Below are positions 10,845 through 23,804 of a stretch of DNA of 64,000 bases, piece by piece. The position numbers and the translations under genes are program-made. The DNA is from Desmodus rotundus (lineage: Eukaryota > Chordata > Mammalia > Chiroptera > Phyllostomidae): positions 195,650,143 through 195,714,142 of the forward strand of contig NC_071387.1 in assembly GCF_022682495.2 (NCBI RefSeq). Reading direction: 5' to 3'. The notes beneath the pieces were generated by a model, which saw nothing but the letters and a program-made list of their open reading frames with translations, was not told where the DNA came from and made no database searches. Every line of letters begins with the position of its first letter. The stretch's first letter is position 1.

Positions 10845-11103
10845 CAGCAATTTTCACCTAGCATGTCACAATTTTTTTTTAAAACAGGCAATACCCAACT
10901 ATTTAGTCAGGGCACTGACCTCCTTTCTTAGATTGTCAAAGAAAAAATAAATAACAGTCAACACAACAATAGCTGCACAGGTGTGAAAGAATCAAAGTTA
11001 TACCTATTTTTTTTCAGATCGGCAATAAATATATACTCACATGCTGCAGAATTTTAGTAATGGTTTATGTGGGCCATGAAATGAAAAAGGTTGAAAATCG
11101 CTG
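10845..11103. mobile_element. hAT non-autonomous element
   Basis: A 259-bp element with terminal inverted repeats CAGCAATTTTCACC (left) and CAGCGATTTTCAACC (right, complemented). It is bounded by an 8-bp target duplication GTCTAGAA (10837-10844) / GTCTAGAG (11104-11111), the hallmark of hAT transposition. It contains no transposase. The right-end complement CCTTTTTCATTTCATGGCCC is typical of mammalian hAT-Charlie MITEs. Orientation relative to the parent element is not assigned. Confidence 0.88.
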
Positions 11104-11111
11104 GTCTAGAG

Positions 11112-14100
11112 CTTAACTATCATATACAGAGACCTTAAATTCTCCAAAAGCCAAGAGGACTTTTAAAACCCAGTCTCCTAGTTTTCCAGAGCTAGATAGG
11201 CAGGTTTAAACAGATTTTAGATGGCAAGATAAAAATCACTGGAAATATTTATTACATTTAATATACCACTTACTTTATGCATATAATCCTTTGTCCAGTA
11301 TTCGTGAACTATTTTCTATTAATAGACTTAAGGTCTTTATTTGTCAAGGGGCAGAAAAATAACATTTGAAAACTTTTTTGACCAAGGTCATGTAGTTTTG
11401 CGAGAGTTTATGTAAAATATAAATTTAGAAGAAATACAGTCCTCGAAAAAACAGACAACCTTTCCTTCTTATGACGCTCACTGCAAGTCCAGAGTAGTGG
11501 CTAGAGGGACTCAGAACTCACTATAGGCTGGTTGTGGCTTATTACAGGGAACGGATACAAATTAAAATTAACCAAGGCAAGAAGCACATAGGTGGAGTCT
11601 GGAGGAGCACGAAATGTAGAGTTTCCATTGACCTTCCCCTGGGGAATCAGGAGGTGTTACTTCCCTGGAACCAATGTGCAACTATACCCTAAGGTTCCAA
11701 AGTTGCCAAGTGGGGTACCTCAGCCTAGTATTCAGCTTCACTGTTCAGTTGTTAATAGGGTTCTACTTCACTGACCCCTTGACCTCAGCTTCCTTTTCAA
11801 ATGATACTGTGTAACTCGAAGCCCTACACTCTATCCCATGGCTGGTCTTCCTATCTGGTCAGCATCCTTCCTACTCTGATGTGGTTGGGCCCCTAAACAA
11901 GCCACTGTTGTCAGGAATAACGTTCTGAAAGAGATTGTCTCCCTGAAGCCAAGCGTAAAACCAAGACATCTCTTAGGGTAAAGTTAAATTCCTTACACCG
12001 CGAGTACATTTGCCACAGGTCATATCATGTTATCATTGGAAGGATTAGCAATTGTGATGCTTAAAGTTTCAGACAGTATTGTTTGGAAAGTTTCTTGTTT
12101 ATTATGCAGCAATATTAATAGAGGTTTAGCAGGAATATGGAAAAAGATGCAGCCCCAAAGGGAAAACTCTAAAATGTGTCTTGTCTGTTCACTATCCTCA
12201 GCTTATTATAGAGTTAGTTACATTTTACCCTTTTCTTATCTAATCATTTGTGCACTTTACATGATTAACTTTCTACAGTCAATTTTTCTGCAATAATTAA
12301 AGATTTTCACATATTTAGCTCAATTTTATTGTACGTATTTTGTGATATTGGATAAATGTCATTTAATTTGTAGAACTTAAATCTAAATATTTTCTATCCC
12401 TAAATCTGATATTTATTTAGGAGAGGCCTTGCTATCTTGGGATGTTTTTCTATTAGAAACTTTGACAAATGTGTTGTAACCATAGAAAAGATTTGTGAGA
12501 CAGCAGGAGTAGCCAAAATAGATTAAATTAATGTGTTAGGCTGTGTGTTCACACAGCATGCTTTACTTTAATTGATTACTCTCCGGCCAAACTTAAATTA
12601 CTAATATCAGTGCTGATAGAAGAAAATGAATATTTAATAAAACACCCTTTGAATCATAGTAGTGGATTAATGTAAGTGAAAAAGCTATCATTTGTAATAG
12701 GCTTTCAAGGCTACTTTGATATCTTGAATACATGCAAGGTTAAAGAGCTTATAAATACAAAGAACAGGATGAGATGAAATAATTTAACAAAAAGTCTCTA
12801 CAATTAACTTTGAATTATGATGCATTTAGATTTTTAAATTAAGTAACACACTTAAACTGAGAAGAAGTGATAATAAATTGTTTCTAGCCTTGAAATTGCA
12901 AGAGACACATTTATCAATGGCTTACTTAGAATGAAATTATATCAACAAAAATAATAGAATGAATAAATGAGTAAATGGAAACATAATTAATTTATGAACT
13001 CTATAACTTTGAGTTTATTGATTCTTACATGGAGATAATCTTAATACAAATAATTCATGAATAATGTACATCTATGCCCTCAATCATCAATCATCATGAT
13101 TATCATCATCATCAACCCAACTCAAATCAATAACATTAAGGAATTTCACAACATTCCTAAAATAACAAAAACACTAATTCTATAACTAACAAAAATGTAA
13201 TATACTATTGACAGTAAAAATGGAAGAATATTACAGATAAGAAAAGGAAGGCAAATTTTATTCATTCTTAAATAGGACTGTCTTTAACTCCCCAACATAA
13301 CAATTTTGCCATCGTTAACATGATTGAATTCCATAATCTGGAGATATACCACAAAAAGGAACCCTGTGCACAGTATAAAAATCAAACTGTGTAAAATCCC
13401 CATGGTTTATGACGGGTGTCCTTTAGCCAAGTCTTTGGTTGCCTGGATTTTATTACAATGGTTGTTAAAACTGAAAAATCAATGATTGGGAAAAAAATAA
13501 TTCCCCTTTTAACTCCATGTTGTCCTGAAGGAACTTGGTGAGGAGATAGAAACATGACCACTGAATACCAGAAGGTACAAGCAGAGCCAGCATCATGGGT
13601 GACCACCCACGCAGCCACCCTGGGCCCAAGATGCAGGACTAGACACTTGGTTTAATGCTCTGCTGTTGCTCTTTAAAATTCTGAAGAAATTTTAAACAGA
13701 GGCACTGCATTTTCCTTATGTAAATTAGATGCCTTATAAATTCTAGAGCCAGGCCTGAGTACACATAGTCATAGGTAGTGGCAAATGTACAGGTGACATT
13801 GGTGTGGAAAGCTGTCATGTCTGAGTCAAGGAGAGACTGGTGGCATAACTGCTGGCCATGTGACTTCAGTGACCCTTCCACTTCAGGAATCCTGGGATGG
13901 ATCGTGACTGCTCTCTAAAACACGGAGTAAGCCTGTGACCTCAAATTCCATTCCTTTCTAAAATTGCCTTGGCTCTGCTGACCATAGCCTTATGGGCAAT
14001 GTGCAAAGAGACCCTTATAGACTTGATAGAAGCAAATACATAAATAATAACAATAACAAAAAAAGGAGGAGTGATATGAACATTAAATTAGATAAAGTCA

Positions 14101-14790
14101 AGGGGATATTACATTGAATACATAGAAAATTGTTGTATAAGGGCACATGCCTTATTCACAAATAATATACAATTCTGTGAATAGCAAACACTTTCAGAAT
14201 AATGAGAACAAAACTAATACAGGTCTTATGATGTAAGTGGATATCTTTAACCATTCCTTTAAATGGCACCAAGTAAGTCCATAGAAAAGTCAGATATGAT
14301 ACATGTTTAGAAAATCATTATTAACAGGTCTGAATGATTAGGTTTATGTGAAAATTCAAAATTAAAACATGTAGACATGTCTGGGAACATTCAAAACTTA
14401 TGTTCTTGAGTGAATAAATACACTATAATCAATTATTAAAAGTAAAAGATCACAGTTTCTGACCTCAGTGTAATAACTTGAGAAATTAATCAGCTTAATA
14501 CCACAATAACCAGTAAATTACAATATAGAACTGATCCAAAAAGCTCTAATTTCTCCTAAAATGAAATCAAAATTCCAAAACAACTATTTGGAAATTAAGG
14601 ACTGGTAGAACCCAACATAACAAAGTATATAAAGTATATTTAAAGGTGTATTGACAGGCAACAAGAAAAGCTACAAAATCTTTCATTACTAATGAAAGAA
14701 TGAATATATACCATGTTCATTATTAAATTTTAATTCATTTCTTGGAAATACAGACAGAAAAATATATGAAGCTGCCAGTAAATAACATTT
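11112..14790. other. Mostly unassigned AT-rich DNA
   Basis: About 11470-11775 is GC-richer and resembles an old LTR fragment (ACTATAGGCTGGTTGTGGCT; ACGGATACAAATTAAAATTA), but I cannot name it. An (ATC)n run lies at about 13081-13118. The 12540-12730 stretch looks unique and non-repetitive. No gene seen. Confidence 0.5.
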
Positions 14791-14794
14791 TAAT

Positions 14795-15015
14795 TGGAGC
14801 TTATTATATACCACTGCTGCTCTACAAATATTGCGTGAATTATCAATTACAGACTTAAATGATACTATTGTTTGCCTTGTTTTAGGTATGAAGAAACTCA
14901 GACACGGAAATATTAAGTAACTTGCCCAAATCACACAGCTGTGTCAATGAAAGAGCTAGTTTATGAATGAAGTCAGTGGAGGTCCACAACCTGGGCTCTT
15001 ACTCTCTATGCTTAC
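14795..15015 (-). mobile_element. MIR SINE
   Basis: The complement of the MIR core is clear: ATGAAGAAACTCAGACACGG, TTAAGTAACTTGCCCAAATC, ACACAGCTG. This is an ancient tRNA-derived, L2-dependent SINE; edges are approximate. Confidence 0.8.
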
Positions 15016-18000
15016 TACCAAAGCACAATAAAATAGCTCGCACTGACAGCGTGATTGTTACTCATCAAGCCCTTTTCTGAGTAGTTTACAGGTTTTAATG
15101 AATAGAAAGCCATTTAAAACTCAAGCACAAAAGGACCGTTATGTCCACATGGAAGGGAATGTATTCTTTTAATCATAATTTCACACTTTTGGGGCAAAAA
15201 ATATTGACTAATAAATTTATTTTAGGCTTTGATCATTCTAGCTGATCTTTCTGATCCTAGCTTCCTCCATCTCCACCCACCCCTTGGGGGAGGTGGATAT
15301 TGAAAGTAGATGTAAATAAAAGCTTTATAGAATCAACGGGAGAAAGCAATCCTGGAATTATAACAAGGTACATGTCTGTGGGTGCTAGAAAGCAAAAAGT
15401 AGGGATAAGGACACACAATAGCTATAATCTGTTTCCATGTCCCCAGCAGTACCTCGGTCAGAGCCACCATCATAGCTACCACTTCTGGGGTTATCAGAGC
15501 AATTACAAGTGCCATCACCCTGAAGACCCAGCAACCCCAAACTCTCCCAATTCTTCAGCCAAATATCTCACTTTGAAAGGCCACCTTTAAATGTGCTCTT
15601 GATTAAGCTTGAGTCGTGTCTGACCATAACCCCCAATGGAGAAGCTGCCCTCTGCACTTCTATTAGAGGTACTAAGGTAAGAAATGTACAACAGGCATGG
15701 GAGTTCTCCTCTGTTGCTGCCGAATGCATGGTGATACTAGCTTGCTAAAGACTCTTGCTGAACAGAAAAGTGTTTAGCAAGCAAGCAAGCATCCAGGCAG
15801 CAGAGGCATGGACAAACAACAAAAGCTCACATTTAAAAACACATGGTTGCTTGTTTGTTTCTCTTGAATTTCCATTATATTTCACAAGAGCAGAAACTAT
15901 TCTGTAGTTTTTATCGTTTGTTACCAAAATGACTTTTCTTCTTGAAGTCATTAAGCATTTGATAAAAGCATGTGGGCAACGTTGGTGAGTATTTAAATGA
16001 ATGAATGAATGGTTAAAAAGTATGTCTCTTCCTAGAAGTTTATAGATCACACTTCCATCAAACAAGCAAGGTGCATCAATTAGAGACATCACAGGGTAGC
16101 AGCATCACCTCCAGCTGAATGCACATCTCCTTTTTGTGCAGTTCATAACATTACATAGCTTGCCTTCAATGTTATAAAAATTAAAAGGAAGAATAGATTC
16201 ATATTGAAACACAGCAAAAATGTTCATATGTTGTTATGTGTTGTTGACATAATGTACAATTTCCTGCAAAATAAAGGATGAAAAATTGCAAATTGTATGA
16301 CCTGTGAAATATACTGTCATTTACTGCAAGTCTTCATTGGAGAATTTTGTACAGTAGAATGAATGGTAGGTTGTTAAAAAATAAAAAAGAAGAAATGACG
16401 TATAAAACTGTCACCTATTTGAGTGGTAGATTTCTCTATGAACACTTTTTTTAAAAATGAGAATGTTGAAAAAATATACATACACACACATACATATGTG
16501 GGGGGGATCCCCAAACAACAAACTTATCTTCTGGAAGGCGGGCCCTTTGTAGTATAGGCTTCTCCGACTAGGTGAATGTTCTAGGAACCTATCTGTATCA
16601 GTGTACCAGCTAGCATTGTTGTGAGAGGCTGCATTCTGCTTCAATGAATTTTTCTGAAGACTCTCAACGTTTTTGGTCATTTCATGATGCGTGATTTATG
16701 AACACACCTGCCAATGGAACACTAATTGTTTATCAGATTTTGACTAAAAAACAGCATGACTCCTGTGCTCCCATCCTCCCCACTCATCTGTTCTCTTCCT
16801 GAGTGACTTTCTTGTTTGTTTGTTTCCTTCGGTGAAAAACAGCAGATGCACAAAAAGGCATCAAAACCAAAAAGCTCAAAAACTATTTTGAGCAGTGGAA
16901 AAAAATGTCTCAATAAACGTATTGGATCAAATGGAGAGTACTTCAAAGGTGACTGGAAATTAAACATGTAAGAATAAATTCACAATTTTTACAAATAAAT
17001 TCTCATTTTAAACCTTGCAGAGAAAAATGAATAGAGAAAAGAATATCTGTTCTAAAAATGTGAACTTAGTTCATATCTTAGTTTATGTTGAAAATGCAGG
17101 CTTAAATCTGCACAAGGAGTAGATTTAAAAGGAAAATTTCAAAATTATTATTCTGTTTTATAAATCAAATAAAGAGAGAAATAAACTTTCTTTGTACAAT
17201 TGAAAGTGGGAGATGCATGAATGGATTCTTTCTAAACTTTTGAAAAAATAATTTCAACATAATTTATGTAACATTCAGAATTGCACATTCCCTAGGGAAA
17301 AAGTGAAACTGTATGAAAAGATAAAGTAACAAAAAGTAAATATGGGAGATGGAATTTCAAATTCCATTTGTGAGGTTGTATAAAAAAACGCATACAACCA
17401 AAGCATGTATAATGCATGGTACTAGCATACAGGTCTAGGAGTGTTTTAACTGAAAAGACTCCTTTGTTTCATAAAGATCCATGGAATTTTTACATTTGAG
17501 CTCTGCTTTAAGGAATTTATAATGGAAACATTTGAAATTCTCTGAAGAAATTGCTGTAAAGGGATTAAATTAATTATGTAAACATTCTGAGGAAGCAATT
17601 CCACAGGTGAAAGGTTAAGTTTGTTTATTTTACTGACTCAGAAGGGCACACAAGACTTTTAAAAAGTTGAATTATAGATAAAATTGCTTCTTTGAAAACT
17701 CACTTGCCCTCTTCTTTTTTGAGTCCTTTGAAACTCAGGTCAAAATATCTCAGACATTTCTGACCATAAATTCCGACTTTTGATAGATTAGTGAAAGTGG
17801 CTTCCAAATTATAGTGACTAATTTGTATTATTAAAATTTCACATGTGACAACGTGATTTTGAACCCCTGCAGGACAGTAGATGGGTTGTTTCTTTGACTG
17901 AGGGATAAACGGGGGCCAGGAGTGGGGCACTGCCTGGTGAGGACCTCGGGGAAAGTGTCCAGCAAAGCTCTTGGGAGCTATGGGTTCTCCCAAAATGCAC

Positions 18001-18437
18001 ACTTGTTCTCGGTACCAGAACATCAGGCACATTGGTGACTCCTGTTGCCTGCAATCGGAGCTGGGGTTTTAACCATTTTACTCTAAGCCCATATTAATTT
18101 ATTTTTGCTTCTGTTAGTTAAATTCTTATGGCATTTTTTTTAATGTAGGACCAATCTATCAAGTATGGAATATAGTTTACAAAACTGTCTCTATGCTTAC
18201 TGTTGCAATGATTTGTAAAATGAATTTGGTAAAATAATTTTGTTCCTTCCTTTTCAGAATTTTAGTCTTTAGACCCACAGTCATATCCCCCCCTTCTTTT
18301 TTCCTTAAGTGAGGAAGGTTTTATTTGTAAACAACATTTCTTTGTATCTTACATTTGATTTAAATATTGCCCTTGCATTTTGTCAGTTTGTTTCTTTTAA
18401 ACTGTCTTTGCCTCTAAATAATGCTAATTTTTCTGTC
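15016..18437. other. Unassigned AT-rich DNA
   Basis: No recognised interspersed repeat. Minor features: GCAAGCAAGCAAGC at 15778-15791, ATGAATGAATGAATGG near 16000, a G run near 16501, a TTTG repeat near 16813. A GC-richer patch at 17860-18070 is unassigned. Confidence 0.5.
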
Positions 18438-19005
18438 AGGGTCCAGTCAGGACATAAACCATGAAGTAATTTTAATGGGGAAGTTTATTAAAAGAATGAA
18501 TACTGAGTAGCCGGTGAGTGGAGTAAAGAAAGGAATAATGACAAATATGGAAAACAGCCACTACTTCTAGGGTTGATTTACAGCACAAGATATCCTCTCC
18601 ACTCCCACCCCCTCAACAACCTCCTCACCCTTAGCTGAGGCTCAGGCCCACCTAGCGTGGGTGAGGCTGTGGTCCAGTGGTAGTATACAAGTACACTGAG
18701 GCTCTACAGGAGGTGCTGGCGAGCAGGAAACTGCCTTCTTGTGTGTTGAGGAAACACGCGAGAAAGCTGCTTTTGGGGTGGGGTGGGTGGGTATGAAGTG
18801 GTAAGGAAGCTGGCTGGGGATAAACTGAGGTCCCGCAGCAGTTGCTGGGAAACTGCATACAGAATGCACTGAGGTTCACTCCGTCTTCGAGGCCCTGAAC
18901 CCGGGCTGAGCATCTCAGCCACAAGAAGGGAATTGAGGAGGAAGTCAAGACGCCCCTTTCTCCAGCAATGGCCCCAGTGTCCTTTATTGGCAAACCTTAA
19001 TATCT
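18438..19005 (-). mobile_element. Probable old LTR, unclassified
   Basis: A GC-richer block in an AT-rich setting, opening GTCAGGGTCCAGTCAGGA followed by AGTTTATTAAAAGAATG, which looks like the complemented 3' end of an ERVL-type LTR with a degenerate poly(A) signal. No target duplication and no coding match. It could instead be another old repeat. Confidence 0.35.
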
Positions 19006-19096
19006 TGCCTGCTGCAAAGGAGGAATTATTTATAAACTTTTCATGTTGGGATTAATATAAAACGAGCATGTAGGACTTAGTACACCATCCTAAGTA

Positions 19097-19600
19097 CAGT
19101 AGCCCTCCCTCAACCAAGGTTTTGTTTCCACTCTTTCAGTTACCTGTAGTCGATGGCACGTCCAAAAGTATCAGATGGGAAATTCCAGAAATAAACAATT
19201 CATAAGTTTTCAACTATGCACCATTCTGAACCATGATGAAATCTCAAAAACTCAGCTTCATCCCTCCCAGGAATATGGGTCATCCCTTTGTCTAGCATTT
19301 CTACACTATATACATCACCTATCTAGTAATCATCTCAGTTATGAGATGGACTACCACGGTATCTCAGTGCTGGTGTTCAAGTAACCTTTATTTTACTTCA
19401 CTTTTATTACAGTAAATTGTTCTAATTGTTCTATTTCATTATTAGTTATTGTTGTTAATCTCTGACTATGCCTAGCTTATAAATTAAACTTTATCATAGG
19501 TATGTATGTATGGGAAAATCATATTATATATGGGATACTGTATTTTCCATGGTTTCAGGGCATCTTAGAACATATCTACTGTGGGGAATGTATACTCCTG
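19097..19600 (+). mobile_element. MER2 (Tigger1-derived MITE)
   Basis: Begins CAGTAGCCCTCCCTCAACC just after TA (19095-19096) and shows the MER2 landmarks GGGAAATTCCAGAAATAAAC, ACAATTCATAAGTTTT, GGTATCTCAGTGCT and ATTATTAGTTATTGTTGTTA. It ends with the inverted end ...GTATACTCCTG at 19600; the right TA has decayed. About 504 bp. This is a pogo-class DNA transposon lacking transposase, common to placental mammals. Confidence 0.88.
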
Positions 19601-20954
19601 AGGGCCTATTGTAGTTTGAAATATTGTGTATTATCACGAAGACAATGGAGAGAAATTCATGATCTTAAACCCATAAAGGGGTTAACATCTTTAGCCAAAA
19701 TATTAGTCTAAAAATATCATGAAAATATCAAAAAAATTGAAGTCAAGGTAAATAACTGGTAGCAATATAGCCAACATTAATAAAAAGAAAATAAAGATAT
19801 GGTTGAGAAAATTAACAAAACCATTTTTTAAATGTGAAACTGCAGAGCAAAGAGGAAAGAAATATATTTAAAATGTCTATCATTGGGCAAATTACATATC
19901 CATACAAAAAATGTAAAACTCTATTCTAGTCTCATACCCTATATAAAATTGTGTTCCGGGGCACACATATATGTAAAGGAAAAATAAAATCAAACCTCCT
20001 GAAGATAACCCTGCAAATAATTTTCTGACCTTATTTTAAACAATATTTTATTAAACAGGACATTTAAGGCATAAGGTAAAACACTATTGGTAAATTAGTC
20101 TATATTTCAGCTAAGAAATTCTGCTATTCAAAATATACTAGTGAGAGATGTAACAGGCAAGTCCCAGACGGAGGAAGATATTTAGGGAGGCACTCTTTGG
20201 CCGTTCAACATTAGGACATATTTGATGGCCTTTGTTTTTTACACATTACATATACATCATTTTAATAGTATTAAAATAATAGAGTTTGTGATATAAGAAA
20301 AATTATTATTTCCGGGCTTGAAATTCTCTTTCCTGGTTCTCATTTTGCGGAACCATGATGAACAGCTCTATGCAGGAAGGCGATGTGAATTGCTTTTAGA
20401 ACTTTTCAGTGTCCTGTCTATAAAATGAACAGGTATGTCAGAGCGCATGCATTACTAAAGCTCTTGGAAAATCACTCTCTTGTTCATCATTTTAAAATAT
20501 TTTCCATTTTAACCGTATGTGCATACAGCATAGACTGTTATAAGGAGAGTATATCATAGCATAGAATTTTTTGTTTCAAAACATCATTTAAGTAAATATT
20601 ATCTTTCTGACTTTGAAAAGCTATTGTGTGTGTGTGCATCATGCTTGTGAGAGCAAGGGAGAGCAAGAGAGACAGGCAGACAGAGACAACAGAGAGGCTA
20701 CAGATGATAAAGTCAGCGCTGGGATAGGCAGGCTACTTCCCTGGCACAGCTGGCAGGAAGCCAGGCCTGGCTGAATCGTGGCCCCTAGTGCCTTTCCTTC
20801 TCCTTAGTCCAAACAGCCAATCAACAACTAGCCTGCAGTGACACTGCTGACTGCCAGATCTATTTCAGGGGACTTAGGTCCTTCCTTTTGGATCAAGCAC
20901 AAGTGCCAGAGAGACTGCTCTTTTGATGAACTCTCCTCTTTTAAATGATAAAAA
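19601..20954. other. Unassigned DNA
   Basis: AT-rich to about 20620, then a GTGTGTGTG and GAGAGCAAGGGAGA-type low-complexity patch (20624-20690) and a GC-richer piece to 20930. No element named. Confidence 0.45.
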
Positions 20955-22395
20955 AATGCACTCCTAGTTGGAGACCTATCATGCTAATCAGACATGTGAC
21001 ACATGAAGAAGCATGTAGTCACATTATGCAGGCACTAAGAAACCTCTGTTTCTACATGCCTAGACATAACGTTTTCCCCACCTAGCTCCCTTCATAAACC
21101 CTGCCTTAACTTCCCTCAGGGGGGCCACCTGTTTTTTTTTTTTTTTTGATGGCGTTGGTTTCCTTGTGAACAAGATGAATGATTATTTCCTTTTGTCAAG
21201 TTGGCAGCAGTCATCTGGTGATGTCTCTTGATTTTCATCCTTGGAATCACAAAAACCCAAGGCACCAATAGCAGCAAGACTGTAATGGGGGTATGTTGGA
21301 CCAGAGGTCCGTGGAAAGCAAGAGAAACCCCCAATCCTGCAAAAAAACAGGGGGCGAGAAGGGCCAATGGAACAGAAGGCACAGTGCTTAAAGCACTCGC
21401 ATAAAAGGGCAGATTAACACCTCTGGGCCTCCCTTCCTGAAGAAGGGGCTGGGGAAGGCGGATGCTGCCTGGGGCAATCTGTAAACAAAGACAATGTGAC
21501 TGTGAGAATATGAGCTGGCAGAGTCACCCCAGATAAAGTCTGGCCGAGGAGGGGGAGCTCATACAGTGCCTTCGTGGGTTACAGGGGCTGTATACCCTGG
21601 ACGAACAGATGTGTGTGCCCCTGTGCATGGTTGGGAAAATTTTGCCCTGATTAAAGATGGCAGCCAGAAAATGGTCAAGTTCAATAGGGAACAGACAAAA
21701 ATAGTGCACACTGAAATGCCATAGGGAAAGCTGGACACTCCCATTGGCTTCCTGGGCACATGGTATTTCAGGAGGGTCTTTTAAAAGTAAAGGTTGGAAA
21801 GGCTCTTTCTCTCCTGTGTGTGCTCTTGGTACAGGTGCTTGGTATGGAAAAGTCACTTTCTTGCTTTAAAGCTTGGGACATGCTCTCTCTCTGGGCCTTG
21901 GCATTTGGATGTTCTGGGTCCCTGGCCCGGAGGGAAGCATTTGTGGGACTAGGCAGATGCTGGACCCACCAGGGGCTTAGATCCCTCAGGGAGCCCACTT
22001 CTGGAGGCAGGGTCCCACTCTGCCATGTGTGCCTCCTGGGCCCCAGCCTCTGGGACACTATGACCCAGTGTAACACGCCACATGGTTCCTGGACTGCTAC
22101 GGGAGACCTAGAGCAGTGCACCCAAGATCCTGAAGGAGAGAGCTGCTGCGAAAAGATGGTGACTCTGAAACCCATGAATGCACATTCCAGGGAGAATGGA
22201 GATCTGTTTGTGTGACCGGCTTAAGGACAGATAAGGACATGGGGGACTTCTGGGCATGGTTTTGGCTTGTAGTCTTTTAGGAAGCAAGAGGAGTTCTGGG
22301 TCTCCTGGGAGAGAAGGTCTCAGAGGAGGAGTGCTCTTGGTACCCCACAGGGTGGGAGCCCTGATAATAAAAACCCGTTTCCTTCAGCACAATGT
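20955..22395 (+). mobile_element. LTR-like composite, unclassified
   Basis: A 1.4-kb GC-richer island. Its left part reads like a retroviral promoter (CACCTAGCTCCCTTCATAAA near 21080, a degenerate TATA box, followed by a T-rich stretch), and its right part ends in a poly(A)-like AATAAAAACCC near 22367. The open frames inside, including one of 151 codons at 21760-22215, show no similarity I recognise. The block could be an old ERV remnant or two LTR fragments; no target duplication seen. Confidence 0.35.
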
Positions 22396-23804
22396 GTTCA
22401 GTCATGCAGAAGGGCAACAAGCAGCCGAAGCACAGTTTGCATGGTTACAAGGCTACTATATCTCATTTTTATTTTATTTTGTTTTATTATGTAAAACATC
22501 GAAATACTAGTTATTTTCTGGAAAATTTAAATGATATCCTAAGTGATACATATTATAATTTTATGAATTTATTCCAATATATTATTTTACTGTTGTCAAT
22601 GACCTTAGATTAACGCACAAACAATTATAGGGTTAACATACAAGGTGCTTTTCAGAATTGCTTGGACCAGCAATTCTGTATAATTACTGTATAGCAACTA
22701 ATTGTAACACAATAATTCAGGAAGTTCTTCTGAAAGCCTGAATTTGAGTGTATTAAAATAGTTTCAAATTTTCTCTTTCCTGCATGAAAGCTTCCTTTAT
22801 AGTGCAAATGTATTTTAATTAGACCTCTACATTTAAAAACCATATTAAAGGGAAGCTTTTTACTTATAGATGCCAGGGGGTAAATGATATTCATGCTAAA
22901 TACATGTCTGTTATGGAAAGAATAAAATGAACTGTGACATGTCTGTGTTTAAGCACAAAGTTCCAACACTCTGCGATTGTCCTTTGATTGAAAGTTGAAT
23001 CCCTTTTTCTTTATTCAAGCATCAAATCTGAGCATTTCAAGAGGTAAACAGTGATCCTTTGATAATTGACTTCAAAGCATCTGAGGAACTTAATCAAATT
23101 AATCCATCCTTCTTTCTACTGGCAATAAAAATTATTCACTGATTTGGATACAGGGCATTTCACAGGACTCTAATGAGTTTTGGGAAGGGGAAAAAAGTAC
23201 TAAACTGTGGTGTTAAAGAAAATATGGCAAACTACTCAAATTTTTTATTTTTATGACAGATTGAAAATGTAAATGATGACTCAGACCCCCCAGGTGGCTT
23301 GGAAACAATGCAAAGCCTGTGGCCTGCCTAAAGGTGGCAGCTGCTACCCAGCAACCATGGATCCTTGCCACGTTGGAACCAGACCCAGATCTGGCAGATA
23401 ATCAAATGTTTGTGGAAAAGGCAGAAATTCATAATTTAATGTGAACTCTTTCAGGTTTTGAATGTTGATGTTAAAAATAAAGTCCTTGTGAGCTGAACAA
23501 AATAAGCTGAGAAACTTCTCTCCTTATTAAGGAAACAGTAAAAGCATTACTTGACGTTGGACCTGCTCCATCCTTAGCCATTTTACTCAAAGCCCTTAAA
23601 ATATTTTAAAACATATGCATGCCAGTGTTTTCTTGGGAAGCAACAAGAAAAAAATTTATTTTATGCCAAAAATGATTCATTAAAGTTGAAGCAACTTTAT
23701 CATATAGTTAATATAAATAAGATTGTTTATATATTTCCTAATAAGTTATTTTTCTTATTTATAAAGCAGGAATATTTGAAAAGATCAGTTATAAAGGTCA
23801 TTGG
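22396..23804. other. Unassigned AT-rich DNA
   Basis: No repeat recognised. 22930-23170 looks unique and holds three TCF/LEF-like motifs (CTTTGATT at 22982-22989, CTTTGATA at 23057-23064, TTCAAAG at 23071-23077). Confidence 0.5.

Noticed and set aside
21760..22215. A 151-codon open frame as a gene
   Set aside because: No recognisable domain, overlapped by an equally long frame on the other strand (21768-22175), and embedded in an LTR-like GC-richer block.
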